Counted from the first letter of the stretch, positions 7,676 through 17,061 are shown. The stretch is DNA of 59,468 nucleotides from Bryobacterales bacterium (GCA_020847975.1 JADLBD010000207.1:1-59468); one strand, 5' to 3'. The notes: generated by a model not told the origin, from the letters alone. Numbers and translations are program-made.

Positions 7676-8701
7676 ATGTCTGTCATGCCCACCGCCTCCC
7701 TCGGCGAAGGAAACACGCCTCTCGTCCCCAGCCTCCGCCTCGCCGCCAGATTCGGCCTCCGCCGCCTCTTCTTCAAACTCGAACTCTGCAACCCCTCCGG
7801 CTCCTATAAGGACCGCTTCATCGCCGCCCAACTCTCCCACATGCTCTCCACCCGAGCCCGCGCCTGCGTCGCTACCTCCTCCGGAAACACCGGCTCCTCC
7901 CTCGCCGCCTATTGCGCCCGCTACGGCCTCACCTGCTCCATCGTCGTCAATCAGAACGCCCCCGCCGGCAAACTCGCCCAAATGCAGGCCCACGGAGCCC
8001 GCGTCCTGCGCGTCCAGGACTTCATCTCCTCCCCCGATGTCACCCGCCAGGTCTTCCATACCCTCGAACAGTTCTCCCAACAGGCCAACGCCCCCTTGGT
8101 CGTCTCCGCCTACCGCTACTGCCCCCAAGGCATGGCCGGGGTCGAATCCCTCGGCCGCGAACTTTCCGCCCACCCGAATCTCCGCCACGTCTTCGCCCCG
8201 CTCGGCGGCGGAGGTCTCTACTCCGCCGTCTGCCGCGGCCTTCATAGCTCTCCCACCCTCGTCCACGCCGTCCAACCCGAAGGCTGCCTCACCACCGTCG
8301 CCGCCTGGCTCCGCGGCGATGACGAAATCCGCCCCGTCGAAAGCACCACCACCATCAGCGGACTCGCTGTCCCCTTCGACATCGACGCCTCCCTCGCCCT
8401 CCGCCTCCTCCGCGAAAACGGAGGTGCCGCCTACTCCGTCTCCGACCACGAGGTCTACGAAGCCCAACAACTCATGCTCGAACTCGAAGGCATCTACACC
8501 GAACCCGCCGGAGCCACCGCCCTCGCCGGACTCCTCCGCGCACTCCAGTCCGGCCAAATCCACCCGGACGACGACACCATCTGCCTCGTCACCGGACACG
8601 GCTTCAAAGACCCCGCCTCCATCGCCACCGCCGCCGCCCGCCACCCCGGCACCCTCCTCCCCCCATCCGAACTCCTCGCCACGCTCCGGTCTTCCTCCTA
8701 G
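7676..8701 (+). CDS. Threonine-synthase-like PLP-dependent enzyme
   Basis: The product is 341 residues with a fold-type II PLP signature: EGNTPLV near the N-terminus, the PLP Lys in NPSGSYKDR (about residue 45), the phosphate-binding SSGNTGSSLAAY, and LGGGGLYSAV. This matches threonine synthases and related beta-eliminating or replacing enzymes such as threonine dehydratases and diaminopropionate-type lyases. It is about 341 residues, shorter than many threonine synthases. The setting is catabolic: it shares an operator region with the aldolase, so removal of an amino or O-linked group from a sugar or amino acid is a better guess than threonine biosynthesis. ATG 7676 is used; ATG 7685 is also possible. 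Confidence 0.82.
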   Translation: MSVMPTASLGEGNTPLVPSLRLAARFGLRRLFFKLELCNPSGSYKDRFIAAQLSHMLSTRARACVATSSGNTGSSLAAYCARYGLTCSIVVNQNAPAGKLAQMQAHGARVLRVQDFISSPDVTRQVFHTLEQFSQQANAPLVVSAYRYCPQGMAGVESLGRELSAHPNLRHVFAPLGGGGLYSAVCRGLHSSPTLVHAVQPEGCLTTVAAWLRGDDEIRPVESTTTISGLAVPFDIDASLALRLLRENGGAAYSVSDHEVYEAQQLMLELEGIYTEPAGATALAGLLRALQSGQIHPDDDTICLVTGHGFKDPASIATAAARHPGTLLPPSELLATLRSSS

Positions 8702-8724
8702 CATTCAACGCAACCTCTATGCAC

Positions 8725-8911
8725 CCTCTGCGCCCAAGCGCCCCGCCGTGCCGCCAGCACCCGGCCAACAGCATTCAACGCAACCTCCAACCACGCCGTG
8801 CAGCCTCTGCGCCCAGGCGCCCCGCCGTGCGGCCAGCACCCTCTGCGCCCAGGCGCCCCGCCGCGCGGCCAGCACCCTCTGCGCCCAGGCGCCCCGCCGC
8901 GTGGCTAGCGC
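8725..8911. repeat. Imperfect 36-bp tandem repeat
   Basis: A 36-base unit beginning CCTCTGCGCCCAGGCGCCCC occurs at 8725-8760, then three times without a gap at 8804-8839, 8840-8875 and 8876-8911. A 17-base block GCATTCAACGCAACCTC also occurs twice (8701 and 8771). Each unit contains the short palindrome GCGCCCAGGCGC. The array fills the gap before the TonB operon and ends five bases before its -35 box. Confidence 0.85.
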
Positions 8912-8915
8912 CGCC

Positions 8916-8944
8916 TTTACATTCTGTCGACAGTGTGCTAGACT
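8916..8944 (+). promoter_or_regulatory. TonB operon promoter with operator in the spacer
   Basis: TTTACA (8916-8921) and TAGACT (8939-8944) are separated by 17 bases. The palindrome CTGTCGACAG (8924-8933) lies between them, the same geometry as at the aldolase promoter. Transcription would begin about 8951, which is the A of the start codon, so the mRNA may be leaderless; no ribosome-binding site is present. Confidence 0.7.
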
Positions 8945-8950
8945 CCCCCC

Positions 8951-11900
8951 ATGTTGGTTAGGGTATTGCTCGCTTTCTTCCTCTTCCTCCCCGCCGCCGC
9001 CCAGAACACGACGGGAACCATCTCCGGACTCATCACGGACCCTTCCAAGGCTGCCGTCCCCGACGCTGAAGTCACGGTCACTAACGAAAACACCGGCCTC
9101 CGCCGCACCGCCAAAACCAATGACGACGGCGTCTACCGCATTCCCTTCCTCCCCATCGGCGTCTACTCCGTCCAGGCCAAGAAGGAAGGCTTCCGCTCCG
9201 AGGTCCAAAAGGACATCCAGCTCGAAATTCTCCAGGTCCGCACCGTCGACTTCACCCTCCAACTCGGCGCAGTCAGTGAAACCGTAACCGTCGAAAGCAC
9301 CTCCCCGCTGCTCGAAGCCGAAACCTCCCAGGCCGGCGAAGTCATCAAGACCGAACAGGTCACCAACCTCCCGCTCGGCCGCCGCAACTTCATGCAGCTT
9401 ACCTTCCTCGCCCCCATGGCCACCCCCGCCACCCGCGACTTCCGTTCCACCGAAATCGGCCGCGGCACCGCCGTCCCCGCCAGCGCCGGACAGCGCCCGG
9501 AGCAGAACAACTACCAGATCGACGGCATCGACAACCGCGAAAACGGCCGCAGCAGCTACGCCATCTCCCCGCCCGTCGACTCCATCTCCGAATTTAAGGT
9601 CCAGACCGGCCTCGCCCCCGCTGAATTCGGCAAAGGCGGCGGCACCATCGTCAACGTCGTCACCCGCAGCGGCTCCAACAACTACCACGGTTCCGCCTAC
9701 GAGTTCCTCCGCAACGACATGTTCGACGCCCGGCCCTACTTCGCCTCTGCCAAGAGCCCCCTCAAGCTCAACCAGTTCGGCGGAGCCCTCGGAGGCCCCA
9801 TCAAAACCGACAAGCTCTTCTTCTTCGGCAACTACGAAGGCCTCCGCCAGCGCGCCGCCGGCTCCCCTCCCATTTACCGCGTCTTCTCCGATAACGAGCG
9901 CGCCGGCATCTTCTCCACCGCCATCAAGGACCCCTTCACCGGCGTCCCCTTCCCCGGCAACACCATCCCCCAAAGCCGCATGGACCCCATCTCCCGCAAG
10001 GTCCTCGATCTCGTTCCCACCGCCAACCGCTCCGACCCCGCCCGCAACTTTATCTTCGAAGGCCGCAAACCCGCCGAGATCAACGCCGACAACGCCGTAG
10101 GCCGCATCGACTATAACATCGGCGCGAACGACACCCTCTATGGCCGCTATCTCTTCAACCAGGAGCAGTACACCTCCTCCGCCGCCTGGCCGATGCCTTC
10201 CAACGCCGGAGGTACGGACCTGAGACTGCGCGCCCAGGGAGCCAGCGCCCACTGGAACCACATCCTCAAACCCACTCTCATCAACAACCTCTCCATCGGC
10301 TACACCCGCTACCGCAACCTCCTCGGCACCCTCAACTCCTTCAAGCAGGACTTCATCAACTCCGCCGGCATCACCAACACCCTCTCCGCCGTCGATCCCC
10401 TCTTCTGGGGCGTGCCCAACGTCTCCGTCACCGGCTACAGCCTGCCCTCCGACGGCACCCCCAACTACCGCACCACCAACAACTACCAGCTTCAGGACAG
10501 CGTCTACTGGAGCCGCGGCAAGCACAACATCAAAATCGGCGGCGACCTCCGCGAAATCCGCGAGTACATGTTCTACACCGGCGGCAACGGCAGCACCGCC
10601 TTCACCAACAACTACGCCGGCAACGTAGTCGCGGACTTCCTCCTCGGCGCAGCCTCCAGCGTCAACAAAACCGCCCGCGCCACCCAGTGGAACTCCAAAC
10701 TCCACTACCTCGGCGTCTTCGCCCAGGACGATTGGAAGGTTTCCCAACGCCTCACCCTCAACCTCGGCGTCCGCTACGAAGTGGAAAGCGCCCTCAAGCA
10801 AGCCGGCGATAGCGGCCTCGGCTTCGATCTCTCCAACGGCACCATGCTCCTCTCCCAGAACGTTGCCGGCCGCTCTGTCATCGAGAACTTCTACAAGACC
10901 GTTCGCCCCGATGTCCCCATCAGCTTCGTCAACCACAGCGCGCCCTACGACGCCGACACCAACAACATCGCCGTTCGCCTCGGCTTCGCCTATCGCGCCC
11001 GCCAGAACACCGTCATCCGCGGCGGCTACGGTATCTTCTACGATTCGCCACAAGTGCAGTCTCTCGCTTCCACCAACGACTTCGCGCCCAACACGCTCCG
11101 CCCCATCTGGACCTCTCCTGCCACCACCCCGCAATACGGCTACAACCCAGAAGGCAACACCAACGCGGAACTCACTCTCAAGACCGCTCCACTGACCATC
11201 TTCCCCTTCCTCTCCCGCGACTTCCCATACGGCAAGGTTCAGCAGTGGCTCTTCTCCGTTCAGCAGCAACTCACCCGCACCCTCGTCCTCGAAGGTCTTT
11301 ATCAAGGCTCCACCGGCGTCAACCTCCTCGCCTTCGATAACCTCAACGCTAAACTCCCCGGCCCCGGCAACGTCCAACTCCTCCAGCCCTTCCCCCAATT
11401 CGCCCGCATTCAGGCCGAGGTCATGAACGCCCGCTCCTGGTACAACGGCGGTGCCCTCAAGCTCGAACAGCGCGCCTGGAAAGGCATGTCCTACCTCGTC
11501 GCCTACACCTACTCCAAGTCCCTCGACACCGCCTCCACCCTCAACGCCGGCCCCGTCTGGACCGACCCCACGCAGCGTCTCCAGACCGCAAAAGGCCCCT
11601 CCGACTTCGACGCCCGCAACCGCTTCTCCGCGGCCTTCGAATACTCCCTCCCCTTCGGCAAAAATCGAGCCCTCTTCAACAACCTCAGCGGCCTCGGCGA
11701 CCGTCTCATCAGCGGCTGGGGAGCCCGCGGCACCGTCTTCTTCCAGACCGGCGACCTTGTTTCTCCCGGCATGAACCTCGGCCGCGTTAACATCTGTGCC
11801 GCTGCCTGCACCGCCCGCCCCGACCGCGTCGGTAACGGTAACATCTCCAAGGGCCAGCGCACCCTCGACAATTTCTTCGATATCAGCGCCTTCAAACTCC

Positions 11901-12172
11901 TCCAGAATGGCGGCCTCGACCAGCGCGTCGGCAACGCCGGCCGCAACATCCTCTATCAGCCCGGCATCAAGAACCACGACCTCCAGATCTTCAAGACCAC
12001 CCGCGTCTTTGAAACCCACACCCTCGAGTTCCGCTGGGAAATGTACAATGCCTGGAACCACGCCAACTGGGGAGGCGCCAGCGCCAACGTGGAAGTCCCC
12101 GCCACCTTCGGCAAAATCGTCGGCCGTGGCGCAACACGATCCATGCAGTTCGCCCTCAAGTACGAGTTCTGA
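8951..12172 (+). CDS. TonB-dependent receptor, SusC-like, first gene of the propeller operon
   Basis: The product is 1073 residues. The signal peptide MLVRVLLAFFLFLPAAAQ is followed by a carboxypeptidase-like domain (SGLITDPSKAAVPDAEVTVT, about residues 25-105), a plug with LPLGRRNFMQL, and a barrel ending in KYEF with terminal Phe. It is a distant paralogue of the receptor at 1879. One base separates its stop from the next gene, and six more genes follow with four-base overlaps or very short gaps. It should therefore import what the secreted propellers, deacylase and esterase release. The dedicated promoter and operator just upstream make it the regulated gateway of the locus. No SusD-like lipoprotein is present. 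Confidence 0.93.
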   Translation: MLVRVLLAFFLFLPAAAQNTTGTISGLITDPSKAAVPDAEVTVTNENTGLRRTAKTNDDGVYRIPFLPIGVYSVQAKKEGFRSEVQKDIQLEILQVRTVDFTLQLGAVSETVTVESTSPLLEAETSQAGEVIKTEQVTNLPLGRRNFMQLTFLAPMATPATRDFRSTEIGRGTAVPASAGQRPEQNNYQIDGIDNRENGRSSYAISPPVDSISEFKVQTGLAPAEFGKGGGTIVNVVTRSGSNNYHGSAYEFLRNDMFDARPYFASAKSPLKLNQFGGALGGPIKTDKLFFFGNYEGLRQRAAGSPPIYRVFSDNERAGIFSTAIKDPFTGVPFPGNTIPQSRMDPISRKVLDLVPTANRSDPARNFIFEGRKPAEINADNAVGRIDYNIGANDTLYGRYLFNQEQYTSSAAWPMPSNAGGTDLRLRAQGASAHWNHILKPTLINNLSIGYTRYRNLLGTLNSFKQDFINSAGITNTLSAVDPLFWGVPNVSVTGYSLPSDGTPNYRTTNNYQLQDSVYWSRGKHNIKIGGDLREIREYMFYTGGNGSTAFTNNYAGNVVADFLLGAASSVNKTARATQWNSKLHYLGVFAQDDWKVSQRLTLNLGVRYEVESALKQAGDSGLGFDLSNGTMLLSQNVAGRSVIENFYKTVRPDVPISFVNHSAPYDADTNNIAVRLGFAYRARQNTVIRGGYGIFYDSPQVQSLASTNDFAPNTLRPIWTSPATTPQYGYNPEGNTNAELTLKTAPLTIFPFLSRDFPYGKVQQWLFSVQQQLTRTLVLEGLYQGSTGVNLLAFDNLNAKLPGPGNVQLLQPFPQFARIQAEVMNARSWYNGGALKLEQRAWKGMSYLVAYTYSKSLDTASTLNAGPVWTDPTQRLQTAKGPSDFDARNRFSAAFEYSLPFGKNRALFNNLSGLGDRLISGWGARGTVFFQTGDLVSPGMNLGRVNICAAACTARPDRVGNGNISKGQRTLDNFFDISAFKLLQNGGLDQRVGNAGRNILYQPGIKNHDLQIFKTTRVFETHTLEFRWEMYNAWNHANWGGASANVEVPATFGKIVGRGATRSMQFALKYEF

Positions 12173-12173
12173 T

Positions 12174-13262
12174 ATGCGTCGAACCCTCACCGCCGCGGCC
12201 CTCACGGCAGCCGCGGCCTTCCTTCTCCATGCCAAACTCAAACAGGCCTTCGAGTACGTCGTCGCCCCTTCCACCGAGTCCAACAAGCGGAACTCCGAAG
12301 CGGACATGCTCGTCCTCAAAGACGGCCGCGTCATGCTCGCCTGGACCGAGTTCTACACCTCCGCCGGCAGCGATTTCGGAGCCGCCCGCATCGGAGCCAT
12401 GTTCTCCAAGGACGGAGGCCGCGCCTTCAAGGACAAAATCGTCCTCCAGGAAAACATCGGCCAGATGAACGTCATGGAGCCCGACCTCCTCCGCCTCAAA
12501 TCGGGCAAGGTCGCCTTCCTCTTCTGCCGCAAAAACTCCGAAGCCGATTGCCTCCCCATGGCCCGCTTCTCCACTGACGGCGGCAAGACCTTCAGCCCGC
12601 CCAAGCCCATGCCCGTCTCTCCCTATCCTTCTTATACGGGCATGAATCACGACCGCCTCATCCAACTCCGCACCGGCCGCCTCCTCGTGCCCTTCTGGTA
12701 CACCCTCGACATCCACGTCAGCCGCCATATCCTCACCCGCGCCTACTACTCCGATGACGACGGCGCCACCTGGAAGCAGAGCAAAACGCTCGTCGACATC
12801 CCCGACAGCCGCGCCGGAGCCCAGGAACCCGGCGTCGTCGAACTCAAGGACGGCCGCATCCTCATGTGGATCCGCACAGACAAAGGCCACATCTACCGCT
12901 GCTATTCCTCTGACCACGGCGAAACCTGGTCCACCCCCGAGGCCATGAAGCTCGATTCGCCCCTCTCCCCGCAGTCCATCAAGCGCATCCCCTCCACCGG
13001 AGACCTGCTCCTCATCTGGAACAATTCCCCCGACAAACGTTTCCCCCTCACCGCCGCCATCTCCAAGGACGACGGCCAGACCTGGGAGCACATCCGCAAC
13101 CTCGACGAGGACCCCGCCCACACCTACGCCTACACCGCCATCGAGTTCCTCAAGGACCGCGCCATGTTCGCCTACTACGCCGGCCCGCCCCACGGCGTCC
13201 GCAGCGAAGGCCGCTGGTCCCTCAAGTTCAAAGCCGTTCCCTTCAACTGGTTCTATCAATGA
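12174..13262 (+). CDS. Sialidase-family Asp-box propeller 1
   Basis: The product is 362 residues from ATG 12174, one base after the TonB stop. A short hydrophobic leader (MRRTLTAAALTAAAAFLLHA) indicates export. Five Asp-boxes mark a six-bladed sialidase-type propeller: SKDGGRAF, STDGGKTF, SDDDGATW, SSDHGETW and SKDDGQTW. RIP-like segments (GAARIGA) and conserved Arg occur as in exo-sialidases, but I cannot place the full Arg triad or the Asp and Tyr/Glu catalytic residues with certainty. It is either an exo-acting glycosidase or a carbohydrate-binding propeller. The stop overlaps the next start (ATGA). Confidence 0.85.
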   Translation: MRRTLTAAALTAAAAFLLHAKLKQAFEYVVAPSTESNKRNSEADMLVLKDGRVMLAWTEFYTSAGSDFGAARIGAMFSKDGGRAFKDKIVLQENIGQMNVMEPDLLRLKSGKVAFLFCRKNSEADCLPMARFSTDGGKTFSPPKPMPVSPYPSYTGMNHDRLIQLRTGRLLVPFWYTLDIHVSRHILTRAYYSDDDGATWKQSKTLVDIPDSRAGAQEPGVVELKDGRILMWIRTDKGHIYRCYSSDHGETWSTPEAMKLDSPLSPQSIKRIPSTGDLLLIWNNSPDKRFPLTAAISKDDGQTWEHIRNLDEDPAHTYAYTAIEFLKDRAMFAYYAGPPHGVRSEGRWSLKFKAVPFNWFYQ

Positions 13263-14353
13263 AGCTCATCGCCCCACTCTTCCTGGCGCTCCTCGCTTTC
13301 GGAGCGGATTTCGAAACCGGCGTCGTCGCCCCATCCGACGGCGGCGACTTCTTCCGCAACACCATCCCTCAGGTCGCCCGCCTCGGTGACGGACGCCTCA
13401 TGTCCGTCTTCGGCGTATCCCCCAAAGGCCCGCGCCTCACACGCATTGCCTACACCGTCTCCTCCGATGGCGGCCGTACCTGGGCCTCTCCCAAAGTCCT
13501 CTACGAAGAGAAAGAAAAGGACCGCGCCGTCGGAGATCCCAACATGCTCGTCGATGGCAACAAGCTCTTCGTCTACTGGACCCGCGTCGACAATCCCAAC
13601 ACCATCAAAAAGGCCTGGACCTGGTGCGCCCGCAGCACCGACAACGGCAACACCTTCGCCGCCCCCGTCGAGGTCTTCATCCCGCGCCAGTACACTCCAG
13701 GCAAGCAGCACAACGCCATCCGCCTTGCTGACGGCACCTACGCCATGGGCATCTCCTGGGACCACTGGCCCGAGCACGGCCTCCACGCCCGCACGGAAGG
13801 CGAAATGAATCTCTCGAGCGGGCTCATGCTTTCCAAAGACGGCCTCCACTGGACCCTTTACGGCGACCTCCACGTCTTCGTCGAAAAGGTCACCCCCGGC
13901 TCCACCAATGGCCTCGCCGAACCCTCCATCGTCCAACTCACGAACGGCGAAATCTACATGCTCTTGCGCTCCGGCTCCTCTCATCACTACGAAGCCCGCA
14001 GCCGCGACGGAGGCATCACCTGGACCCCGCCCGCCCCCAGCCCGTTAATCGGACACAACACCCCGGCCGCTCTCTGGCGCATCGAAAACTCGGGCGAAAT
14101 CGCCGCCGTCTGGAACAACTCGCCCATCAACCGCTTCCCCCTCTCCGTCGCCATCTCCGCCGATGGCGGCCGCACCTGGTCGAAGCCCCGCATCCTTGCC
14201 AACACCAGCGGCCCCCAGGTCTCCTACCCCGGTCTTACCCAAACCACCGACGGCACGCTCGTCGCCGTCTGGCAGGCCCAACGCGAAGACGGCGGACGCG
14301 ACATCCGCTACGCCCGCTTCACCCGCGACTGGGTCCTCGAAGGCTCCAAGTGA
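13259..14353 (+). CDS. Sialidase-family Asp-box propeller 2
   Basis: The product is 364 residues with signal peptide MKLIAPLFLALLAFGA. Asp-boxes are SSDGGRTW, STDNGNTF, SRDGGITW and SADGGRTW; a fifth position (SKDGLHW) is degenerate. It shares layout and length with its neighbours on both sides but is clearly diverged, so the three propellers probably have different specificities instead of being recent copies. It overlaps the upstream gene by ATGA and the downstream one by GTGA, so translation is coupled. It is probably periplasmic or secreted, acting on the same glycan as propellers 1 and 3. Confidence 0.85.
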   Translation: MKLIAPLFLALLAFGADFETGVVAPSDGGDFFRNTIPQVARLGDGRLMSVFGVSPKGPRLTRIAYTVSSDGGRTWASPKVLYEEKEKDRAVGDPNMLVDGNKLFVYWTRVDNPNTIKKAWTWCARSTDNGNTFAAPVEVFIPRQYTPGKQHNAIRLADGTYAMGISWDHWPEHGLHARTEGEMNLSSGLMLSKDGLHWTLYGDLHVFVEKVTPGSTNGLAEPSIVQLTNGEIYMLLRSGSSHHYEARSRDGGITWTPPAPSPLIGHNTPAALWRIENSGEIAAVWNNSPINRFPLSVAISADGGRTWSKPRILANTSGPQVSYPGLTQTTDGTLVAVWQAQREDGGRDIRYARFTRDWVLEGSK

Positions 14354-15297
14354 ACCCCTCCACCCACGCCCGCAACACTCGCCACAACCTCACCCTCAAC
14401 TTCACCGCCCAAGGCCACCACATCGAACTCCCCGTCATCCTTCTCCGAGGCGCAACTCCCGGCAAAACCCTCGTAGTCACCGCCGGCGTCCATGGCGACG
14501 AATACGAGGGCGTCCGAGCCATCTTCGAAATCACCGCCGAACTCGACCCCGCCGCCATGTCCGGCGATCTCCTCTGCGTCCCCGTCTGCAATCCACCCGC
14601 CTTCTGGAACGTCTCCCGCTCGAGCCCCCTCGACAACGGCAACCTCGCCCGCGTCTTCCCCGGCAACCCCGAAGGCTCGCCCACCGAAGCCATCGCCTGG
14701 CACATCGATCAGCACATCCTTGCTCACGCCGATTTCTACATCGATCTCCACAGCGCCGGAGTCCGCTGCCTCATGCCCACCATGGTCGGCTACGAAGCCG
14801 GCGACGCCCGCGCCGAAGCCGCCGCCAACATCTTCGGAGCCCCCGTCATCTGGGCTCACGACACCATCGCTCCCGGCCGCACCGTCTCCGCCGCCCGCGC
14901 CCGCGGCATCCCCTGGCTCTACACCGAAGCCCGCGGCGCCGGCCGCATCCACCCCGATGACCTCGCCGTCTACCGCAACGGCGTCTACCGCCTGCTCCAG
15001 CACCTGGCCATCCTTCCCGGCACGCCCGCGCAATCCATCCCCGAACACTCCCTCTACGGCGACGGCAACATCGACGCCTCCATCACCACCTCCCGAAAGG
15101 GCTTCCTCATCCCCGAAGTCGATCTCCTCGACACCGTGACCAAAGGCCAAACGCTCGGCACGCTCCGCGGCCTACACGGCGAAATCCTCGAAACGTTCAC
15201 CGCCCCTCGTGATGGCGTGGTCGCCCTCATCCACATCTGCCCCCTCATCAACAGCGGCGATCCGCTGTTCCTCATCACCGGCGCCCGCAAGCAATGA
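14350..15297 (+). CDS. M14-type succinylglutamate desuccinylase/aspartoacylase-family deacylase
   Basis: The product is 315 residues starting at GTG 14350. Zinc ligands are visible as HGDE (His48, Glu51) and IDLHS (His134). TEARG (about 192-196) supplies the catalytic Glu, as in the AstE/AspA family. These enzymes hydrolyse an amide bond of N-acyl amino acids or related amides. No signal peptide is seen, so it acts in the cytoplasm. The C-terminal third carries a lipoyl-like half-barrel segment (about residues 230-310) often found in this subfamily. In this operon it could remove an N-acyl group from an imported amino sugar or nonulosonate, the step NagA-type enzymes perform elsewhere. That role is inferred from position only. 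Confidence 0.82.
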   Translation: MNPSTHARNTRHNLTLNFTAQGHHIELPVILLRGATPGKTLVVTAGVHGDEYEGVRAIFEITAELDPAAMSGDLLCVPVCNPPAFWNVSRSSPLDNGNLARVFPGNPEGSPTEAIAWHIDQHILAHADFYIDLHSAGVRCLMPTMVGYEAGDARAEAAANIFGAPVIWAHDTIAPGRTVSAARARGIPWLYTEARGAGRIHPDDLAVYRNGVYRLLQHLAILPGTPAQSIPEHSLYGDGNIDASITTSRKGFLIPEVDLLDTVTKGQTLGTLRGLHGEILETFTAPRDGVVALIHICPLINSGDPLFLITGARKQ

Positions 15298-15962
15298 TCG
15301 CCCTTCTCCTCCTCGCCTTCGCCCCTCACTTCCGCATCGTCACCTTCGGCGATTCCCTCACCGCCCCGCGAAAAGGCGTCGTCACCTACACCGATGTCCT
15401 CGCCGAAGAGCTTCCCAGGCGCGGCATCCCCGTCGATATCTGGAACGCAGGCGTCGGAGGCAACACCTCCACCCAGGCCCGCGCCCGCTTTGATCACGAC
15501 GTCCTCCAGCGCAGCCCCGGCCTCGTCATCATCCAACTCGGCACGAACGACTCGGCCATCGACGTCTGGAAGAAGCCTCCCGCCACCGCGCCCCGCGTCA
15601 GCATCTTCCCCTACCGCGACAACCTCCTCTACTTCATCCGCACCCTGCGCGAACACCATGCCAAGGTCATCCTCATCACCCCCAACCGCCTCGCCTGGAC
15701 ACCCAAACTTCGCGAACTCTACGGCAAGCCTCCTTACAATCCCGACGACCCCGATGGCTTCAACCTCCTGCTCGATGCCTACTCCGACATGATGCGCGGC
15801 ATCGCCGCCCGCGAGCGCATCCCGCTCATCGATGCCGCCGCGGCCATGCCCGCGTCCCTATTGCTCGACGGCATGCACCCCAACACCGAGGGCCACCGCC
15901 TGGTTGCCAACCTGCTCCTCAAAACGATACCTTCGCTCTTGAAGCCCCTCTTGAAGCCATGA
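15294..15962 (+). CDS. SGNH/GDSL-family esterase
   Basis: The product is 222 residues. The four SGNH blocks are all present: GDSL (Ser21), GVGGN (Gly56, Asn57), GTND (Asn85) and DGMHPN (Asp192, His195). The enzyme is therefore probably active as an esterase or acetylxylan/sialate O-acetylesterase type. The short N-terminus MIALLLLAFA may be a cleavable leader, so periplasmic action is likely. It overlaps both neighbours by ATGA. Removal of O-acetyl groups before or after propeller action would parallel NanS in sialic-acid systems; this is an inference from family and position. Confidence 0.85.
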   Translation: MIALLLLAFAPHFRIVTFGDSLTAPRKGVVTYTDVLAEELPRRGIPVDIWNAGVGGNTSTQARARFDHDVLQRSPGLVIIQLGTNDSAIDVWKKPPATAPRVSIFPYRDNLLYFIRTLREHHAKVILITPNRLAWTPKLRELYGKPPYNPDDPDGFNLLLDAYSDMMRGIAARERIPLIDAAAAMPASLLLDGMHPNTEGHRLVANLLLKTIPSLLKPLLKP

Positions 15963-17059
15963 TCACCCGCCGAAACGCTCTCGCACTCCTCGCCGCCCCT
16001 GCCCTCGCGCAAGGATCCGCGGTCCTCTACCGCTCCACCGTCTTCAGCTACCCCAACACCGATCCCTACGATGGCAATAACCGCAACGGGTTCAACCACG
16101 CCCCCAACATCTGCACTCTCCCCGATGGGCGCCTGCTCGCCGTGTGGTTCTCCGGACCCTTTGAAGCCTCCGTCAACCAGATGATCCTCGGCGCAACTTC
16201 CGATGACGACGGCCACTCCTGGTCGCGCCCTCAGGTCATGAACGACTTCCCCCGCAAGTCCGACTTCGATCCCTCCCTTGTCGTCGATGGCGCGCGCACG
16301 CACTTCCTCTTCATCGCCGGACGCTGGAACCGCTACCCCTTCGTGCACGGCGAAAAGAACTTCGTCGGCAAGGAATCCTATTGGATCTACCACCGCGCGA
16401 GCGATGATTCCGGCCGCACCTGGAGCCCGCCGCGTACCGTGCTCTCCGAGCCCGCCTTCTGCACCCGCGGCAACGGCATCCGCCACTCTTCCGGCGACCT
16501 CCTCGTCCCCATCTACCAGATGCAGGGCGATCACGCCTGCGTGCTCAAGTCCACCGACGGAGGCCGCTCCTGGAAGCGCACCGGACGCGTCACCTGCCGC
16601 GCCGGCATCGAAGAGCCCACCATCGCCGAACTGCGCTCCGGAGCAGTCATGATGGTCCTCCGCACGCACGACGGCCGCCTGTGGCATTCCACTTCCAAAG
16701 ACCGCGGCGAAACATGGGCCGAAAGCGTACAGACCTCTCTCCCCGCCGCACGCGCCTCGCACAATCTGTTTCGAACAAAATCCGGCCGCATCGTTCTCAC
16801 CCACGACGAATGCCCGCCTCCGAACCGCACCCCGCTCACGCTGCGCGTCTCGAATGACGATGCCGCCACGTGGTCCGAACCGTTGACCATCGCCGAGGCC
16901 CCCATCCCGAAACCCGGCGATGCCGTCTGGAACCGCCAGGTGACATATCCTTCGGTAACCGAACTGCGCGACGGCAGCCTCGGCGTCGTCTGGTCCGGCA
17001 TCGCCATCGCCGACGAATCGCAGGCGGGCGACATCCGGTTTGCCCGTGTAAGAATTTGA
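15959..17059 (+). CDS. Sialidase-family Asp-box propeller 3
   Basis: The product is 366 residues. Its leader, MITRRNALALLAAPALAQ, has twin Arg before a short hydrophobic core and may be a Tat signal, unlike the Sec-type leaders of propellers 1 and 2. Asp-boxes are TSDDDGHSW, ASDDSGRTW, STDGGRSW, SKDRGETW and a degenerate SNDDAATW. The chain includes an HAPNICTLPDGRLLAVW-type first blade. A Tat route would imply folding in the cytoplasm before export. Function: hydrolase or sugar-binding propeller on the locus substrate. It overlaps the SGNH gene by ATGA. Confidence 0.84.
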   Translation: MITRRNALALLAAPALAQGSAVLYRSTVFSYPNTDPYDGNNRNGFNHAPNICTLPDGRLLAVWFSGPFEASVNQMILGATSDDDGHSWSRPQVMNDFPRKSDFDPSLVVDGARTHFLFIAGRWNRYPFVHGEKNFVGKESYWIYHRASDDSGRTWSPPRTVLSEPAFCTRGNGIRHSSGDLLVPIYQMQGDHACVLKSTDGGRSWKRTGRVTCRAGIEEPTIAELRSGAVMMVLRTHDGRLWHSTSKDRGETWAESVQTSLPAARASHNLFRTKSGRIVLTHDECPPPNRTPLTLRVSNDDAATWSEPLTIAEAPIPKPGDAVWNRQVTYPSVTELRDGSLGVVWSGIAIADESQAGDIRFARVRI

Positions 17060-17061
17060 AC

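Noticed and set aside
7637..8704. Extension of the aldolase frame upstream through the PLP-enzyme gene
   Set aside because: The added 360 residues are low-complexity antisense sequence; the promoter and the family N-terminus fix the start at 7624.
8725..8911. 36-base repeats as a CRISPR array
   Set aside because: The length is CRISPR-like, but three units are contiguous with no unique spacers, and no cas gene is present.
8717..12334. Very long open frame on the minus strand opposite the TonB receptor and tandem repeats
   Set aside because: It is antisense to a clear receptor gene, rich in Gly/Val/Glu/Ala as expected from reversed GC-rich codons, and matches no family.
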